Positions 5,143-8,488 of a stretch of DNA of 8,488 nt are shown here, in pieces. Origin of the DNA: Paracoccaceae bacterium (GTDB lineage Bacteria > Pseudomonadota > Alphaproteobacteria > Rhodobacterales > Rhodobacteraceae); the NCBI GenBank assembly GCA_003564655.1, contig PXES01000011.1, forward strand, positions 1 to 8,488. Direction: 5' to 3'. Each line of letters opens with the position of its first letter. Positions within the stretch are counted from its first letter, which is position 1. The notes below the pieces were generated by a model. The model ran no database searches. It had not been told where the DNA came from and saw only the letters and a program-made list of their open reading frames with translations. The position numbers and the translations under genes are program-made.

Positions 5143-5430
5143 TCAGACCTCCACTCCGTTCAACCGGTCGCGCAAGAGCTTACCGGTCTTGAAAAAAGGC
5201 ACGGCCTTGGCCTCGACCTCGACACTCTCGCCAGTGCGCGGGTTGCGGCCGATACGCGCCTCGCGCATCTTGACCGAGAATGCCCCGAAGCCGCGCAGTT
5301 CCACACGCTCGCCCCGCGCCAGCGCCTCGGTGATCTCGCCAAAGACTGTGCTGACGATCCGTTCGACATCACGCTGATAGAGATGCGGATTCTCGTCCGC
5401 GATGATCTGGATCAGTTCCGATCGGATCAT
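5143..5430 (-). CDS. ihfB: Integration host factor subunit beta
   Basis: A small DNA-bending protein of the HU/IHF family, forming a heterodimer with IhfA and introducing sharp bends at specific sites. The 95-residue length is normal. The signature RGFGAFSVKMREARIGRNPRTG spans 46-67, and Pro64 is the expected residue at the tip of the beta arm that intercalates into DNA. The C-terminal FKTGKLLRDRLN (80-91) is typical of the beta subunit. It lies downstream of rpsA, as in E. coli, but behind the rpsA terminator and with its own -10, so it can be expressed separately. GGGGGT lies upstream of the ATG. Confidence 0.96.
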   Translation of the reverse strand: MIRSELIQIIADENPHLYQRDVERIVSTVFGEITEALARGERVELRGFGAFSVKMREARIGRNPRTGESVEVEAKAVPFFKTGKLLRDRLNGVEV

Positions 5431-5484
5431 GAGTGTTACCCCCGCTAACTGCCGGCCTGAAGCGCCCGCTTATTTTGCCGTGGG

Positions 5485-5513
5485 ACTATAGGCGGAATCC
5501 CCGGTCGAAGAAA
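5485..5513 (-). promoter_or_regulatory. Candidate ihfB promoter
   Basis: TATAGT on the minus strand (5490-5485) matches 5 of 6 bases of the -10 consensus. It lies about 55 bp upstream of the ihfB ATG, in the gap after the rpsA terminator. The -35 at 17 bp (TTTCTT, 5513-5508) is weak, so an activator may be needed. Confidence 0.5.
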
Positions 5514-5544
5514 CACAGAAAAACAGCCCCTGATAAACGCAAGC

Positions 5545-5568
5545 GACCCCGGCATCGCTGCCGGGGTC
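5545..5568 (-). terminator. rpsA intrinsic terminator
   Basis: A perfect 10-bp stem (5545-5554 with 5559-5568) with a TCGC loop on the plus strand begins 27 bp past the rpsA stop codon. On the minus strand it is followed by GCTTGCGTTTATC, a modest U-rich run. It probably ends most rpsA transcripts, with some read-through to ihfB. Confidence 0.75.
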
Positions 5569-5595
5569 CATTTGCGTGCCGAAGCATCGCTGCGC

Positions 5596-7275
5596 TCAGT
5601 TGCGGTCCTTGAGTGCCGCGCCCAGAATGTCGCCCAGGCTGGCGCCTGCGTCCGACGAGCCGAACTGCTCGACCGCTTCCTTCTCCTCGGCGATCTCGCG
5701 CGCCTTGATCGACAGGCCAAGACGGCGGGTCTTGCTGTCGACGCTGGTCACACGCGCATCAACCTTGTCGCCGACGCCGAAGCGTTCGGGGCGCTGGTCG
5801 CCACGGTCGCGGGCCAGGTCCGAGCGGCGGATGAAGCTCTTCATGCCGTTATACTCGACCTCGATGCCGCCATCCTCGATCGCGGTGACAGTGCAGGTCA
5901 CGATCGAGCCGCGCTTCACGCCCTCAACCGCATCCGAGAAGCTGTCATTCTCCAGCGCCTTGATCGACAGCGACACGCGCTCGCGCTCGACATCGACCTC
6001 CGAGACGACCGCCTGGACGACATCGCCCTTTCGGAAGTCCTGGATGGCTTCCTCGCCGCGCTGGTCCCAGCTGATGTCGGACAGGTGCACCATGCCGTCG
6101 ATATCGCCGTCGAGGCCCACGAACAGCCCGAATTCGGTGATGTTCTTGACCTCGCCCTCGATCTGGCTGCCGACCGGATGCGTCTCGGCAAAGACTTCCC
6201 ACGGGTTGCGCATGGTCTGTTTCAGACCGAGGCTGACACGCCGCTTGGCACCGTCGATTTCCAGCACCATGACCTCGACCTCCTGGCTGGTCGAGACAAT
6301 CTTGCCGGGATGGACGTTCTTCTTGGTCCAGCTCATCTCGGAGACATGGACCAGACCCTCGACACCGGCTTCCAGCTCCACGAAAGCGCCGTAATCGGTG
6401 ATGTTGGTCACGCGGCCCTTGTGGACCGAACCGATGGGGTATTGCTGATCGACAGTATCCCACGGGTCGGCCTGAAGCTGCTTGATGCCAAGGCTTATAC
6501 GGTGGGTTTCCTTGTTGATCTTGATGACCTGCACCTTCAGCGTCTCGCCGATGGTGACCACCTCGGACGGGTGGTTGACGCGCCGCCAGGCCATGTCGGT
6601 GACGTGCAACAGCCCGTCCACACCACCCAGATCGACGAAGGCGCCGTATTCGGTAATGTTCTTGACCACACCATCGACGACCTGACCCTCGGCCAGCTTG
6701 GCGATGACCTCGGCGCGCTGCTCGGCACGGGATTCCTCGAGGATCGCGCGGCGCGAAACGACGATATTGCCGCGGCGGCGGTCCATTTTCAGGATCTGGA
6801 AGGGCTGCTTCAGACCCATCAGCGGGCCTGCATCGCGCACCGGGCGCACATCGACCTGCGAGCCAGGCAGGAAGGCCACAGCCCCTCCCAGATCGACAGT
6901 GAAGCCGCCCTTGACGCGGCCGAAGATCGCGCCCTCGACGCGGGCCTCGTCGGCATAGGCTTTTTCCAGACGGTCCCAGGCGGCCTCGCGGCGGGCCTTT
7001 TCGCGGCTGACGACAGCCTCGCCGCGAGCGTTCTCGACACGCTCGAGATAGACCTCGACCTCGTCACCGACCTCAACGGCCGGGGCCTCGCCGGGGTTCG
7101 CGAATTCTTTCAGCTCGACACGGCCTTCCATCTTGTAGCCGACATCGATGATGGCCTGGCCTGCCTCGATGGCGATGACCTTGCCGGTAACGACGGACCC
7201 CTCGGCGGGGGTGTCCATCTCGAGGCTCTCATTGAGCATCGCCTCGAATTCTTCCATGGTTGCTTTAGCGCACAT
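5596..7275 (-). CDS. rpsA: 30S ribosomal protein S1
   Basis: Binds the 5' regions of mRNAs and docks and unfolds them on the 30S subunit. The 559 residues carry six S1 (OB-fold) repeats, at about 26-92, 112-177, 198-266, 283-353, 370-439 and 456-525. Repeats 3 to 5 are the most canonical: NITEYGAFVDLGGVDGLLHV (206-225), NITDYGAFVELEAGVEGLVHV (291-311) and NITEFGLFVGLDGDIDGMVH (378-397). The first two bind the ribosome in known S1 proteins and are more divergent, as here. The C-terminal SSDAGASLGDILGAAL tail is usual in alphaproteobacteria. The ATG at 7275 has AAGGA upstream, about 11 nt away. It has its own strong promoter and a leader of about 170 nt. The expected upstream neighbour cmk is absent. 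Confidence 0.98.
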   Translation of the reverse strand: MCAKATMEEFEAMLNESLEMDTPAEGSVVTGKVIAIEAGQAIIDVGYKMEGRVELKEFANPGEAPAVEVGDEVEVYLERVENARGEAVVSREKARREAAWDRLEKAYADEARVEGAIFGRVKGGFTVDLGGAVAFLPGSQVDVRPVRDAGPLMGLKQPFQILKMDRRRGNIVVSRRAILEESRAEQRAEVIAKLAEGQVVDGVVKNITEYGAFVDLGGVDGLLHVTDMAWRRVNHPSEVVTIGETLKVQVIKINKETHRISLGIKQLQADPWDTVDQQYPIGSVHKGRVTNITDYGAFVELEAGVEGLVHVSEMSWTKKNVHPGKIVSTSQEVEVMVLEIDGAKRRVSLGLKQTMRNPWEVFAETHPVGSQIEGEVKNITEFGLFVGLDGDIDGMVHLSDISWDQRGEEAIQDFRKGDVVQAVVSEVDVERERVSLSIKALENDSFSDAVEGVKRGSIVTCTVTAIEDGGIEVEYNGMKSFIRRSDLARDRGDQRPERFGVGDKVDARVTSVDSKTRRLGLSIKAREIAEEKEAVEQFGSSDAGASLGDILGAALKDRN

Positions 7276-7448
7276 TCAGACGTGTTTCCTTTGCATCATG
7301 TTCTGGCCGGGCGGTTGGCTCCGCCGGTCGGGGACTACGGCTCAAGCAGCCCGGGGGGCAGCGCGCGGGGTGGGCCACAAACACAAAGGGTCGTGGCTTG
7401 CGCCCGACCCTGCCCAACTCGCGCTGCAGCCCTGCGGCTGTCTTGATT
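7276..7448 (-). promoter_or_regulatory. Long structured 5' leader of rpsA
   Basis: From the predicted start near 7448 to the rpsA ATG the minus-strand RNA can form three hairpins: 7440-7427 (5 bp, loop GCAG); 7410-7388 (9 bp with one bulged A and a GCAA tetraloop); and 7325-7310 (5 bp). The second is directly followed by TTTGTGTTTGTGG, which looks either like a weak attenuator or like a U-rich single-stranded site that S1 itself could bind. E. coli rpsA also has a leader of several hairpins through which S1 represses its own translation; the sequence here is different. The structures are read by eye. Together with 7449-7595 this makes up the only long gene-free stretch of the window. Confidence 0.5.
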
Positions 7449-7454
7449 GCGCGC

Positions 7455-7483
7455 TCTATACGCAGCCCGGCGCGCGCTGACAA
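7455..7483 (-). promoter_or_regulatory. rpsA promoter (TTGTCA - 17 bp - TATAGA)
   Basis: On the minus strand TTGTCA (7483-7478) and TATAGA (7460-7455) are separated by exactly 17 bp. Each matches 5 of 6 positions of the housekeeping consensus, making this the best promoter in the window. The start is predicted near 7448. The -35 lies in the loop between two perfect GCGCGCGC tracts (7470-7477 and 7488-7495). Confidence 0.8.
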
Positions 7484-7510
7484 GGGGGCGCGCGCGTTTG
7501 GGGTCGCTCG

Positions 7511-7580
7511 TGCAGGGCGCCGCCGACGCGCCGGGGCTTTTCTTTCGCCGGCCCGCATGGCACCACAACTGCGCCCTGCA
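7511..7580 (+). promoter_or_regulatory. hemB upstream region with competing hairpins
   Basis: TGCAGGGCGC (7511-7520) and GCGCCCTGCA (7571-7580) form a perfect 10-bp inverted repeat with a 50-nt spacer, ending 3 nt before the hemB Shine-Dalgarno (AAAGG, 7584-7588). The left arm can instead fold locally (7516-7520 with 7528-7532), with GGGGCTTTTCTTT after it, somewhat terminator-like. No clear promoter was found for hemB, so whether this whole segment is transcribed is unknown. Confidence 0.35.
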
Positions 7581-7595
7581 ACGAAAGGTCCGGCC

Positions 7596-8488
<893 letters not shown>

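Noticed and set aside
7276..7299. Seven-codon ORF (MMQRKHV) whose stop directly precedes the rpsA ATG
   Set aside because: It has no ribosome binding site of its own and contains the rpsA Shine-Dalgarno; most likely chance.
5572..7446. A 624-codon open frame on the plus strand opposite rpsA
   Set aside because: It is the antisense shadow of rpsA, kept open by high GC and third-position bias. Its translation shows no recognisable domain and no ribosome binding site.

Overview
The window looks like chromosomal DNA of an alphaproteobacterium, most likely a member of the Rhodobacteraceae (Rhodobacterales). Reasons: high GC, strong G/C bias at third codon positions, the gene cluster rpsA-ihfB-lapA-trpF, a metal-ligand-poor (Asp rather than Cys) HemB, a DUF5368 membrane protein, and FNR-type TTGAT-N4-ATCAA boxes. 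No insertion sequence, tRNA, rRNA or CRISPR array was seen.

Layout, left to right. (1) 1-514: the 5' part of cysS (cysteinyl-tRNA synthetase, minus strand, cut by the window edge). Its leader carries a 14-codon ORF, MNGLTRIICCCICR, with four Cys codons, followed by RNA segments that can pair with the cysS Shine-Dalgarno. (2) 511-4009: a probable redox/NO-linked module. A Tat-exported, sulfide:quinone oxidoreductase-like flavoprotein and a small DUF5368 membrane protein read leftward. An NsrR-like Rrf2 regulator with three Cys ligands and a secreted DUF4394 protein read rightward. The shared intergenic region has two perfect FNR-type boxes, each about 41.5 bp upstream of a plausible start for its own gene. 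(3) 4128-7483: a leftward housekeeping block of rpsA (own promoter, long structured leader, terminator), then ihfB (own -10), lapA-family gene and trpF packed 6-7 bp apart. (4) 7596 to the end: hemB, rightward, cut by the window edge.

How the parts may work together. The central module reads as: low-oxygen or NO-responsive FNR-family activation of both divergent transcripts, with an Fe-S NO-sensing repressor possibly acting at a palindrome over the -10 of the flavoprotein gene. The cysS leader suggests that translation of four Cys codons reports charged tRNA-Cys to the synthetase that makes it. This would be autogenous attenuation of a kind I do not know to be described for cysS in this group. 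Both models are inference from sequence. The protein family calls are firmer.

The only stretch over 300 bases without a gene is 7276-7595. It holds the rpsA promoter and leader on the minus strand and the hemB leader on the plus strand.
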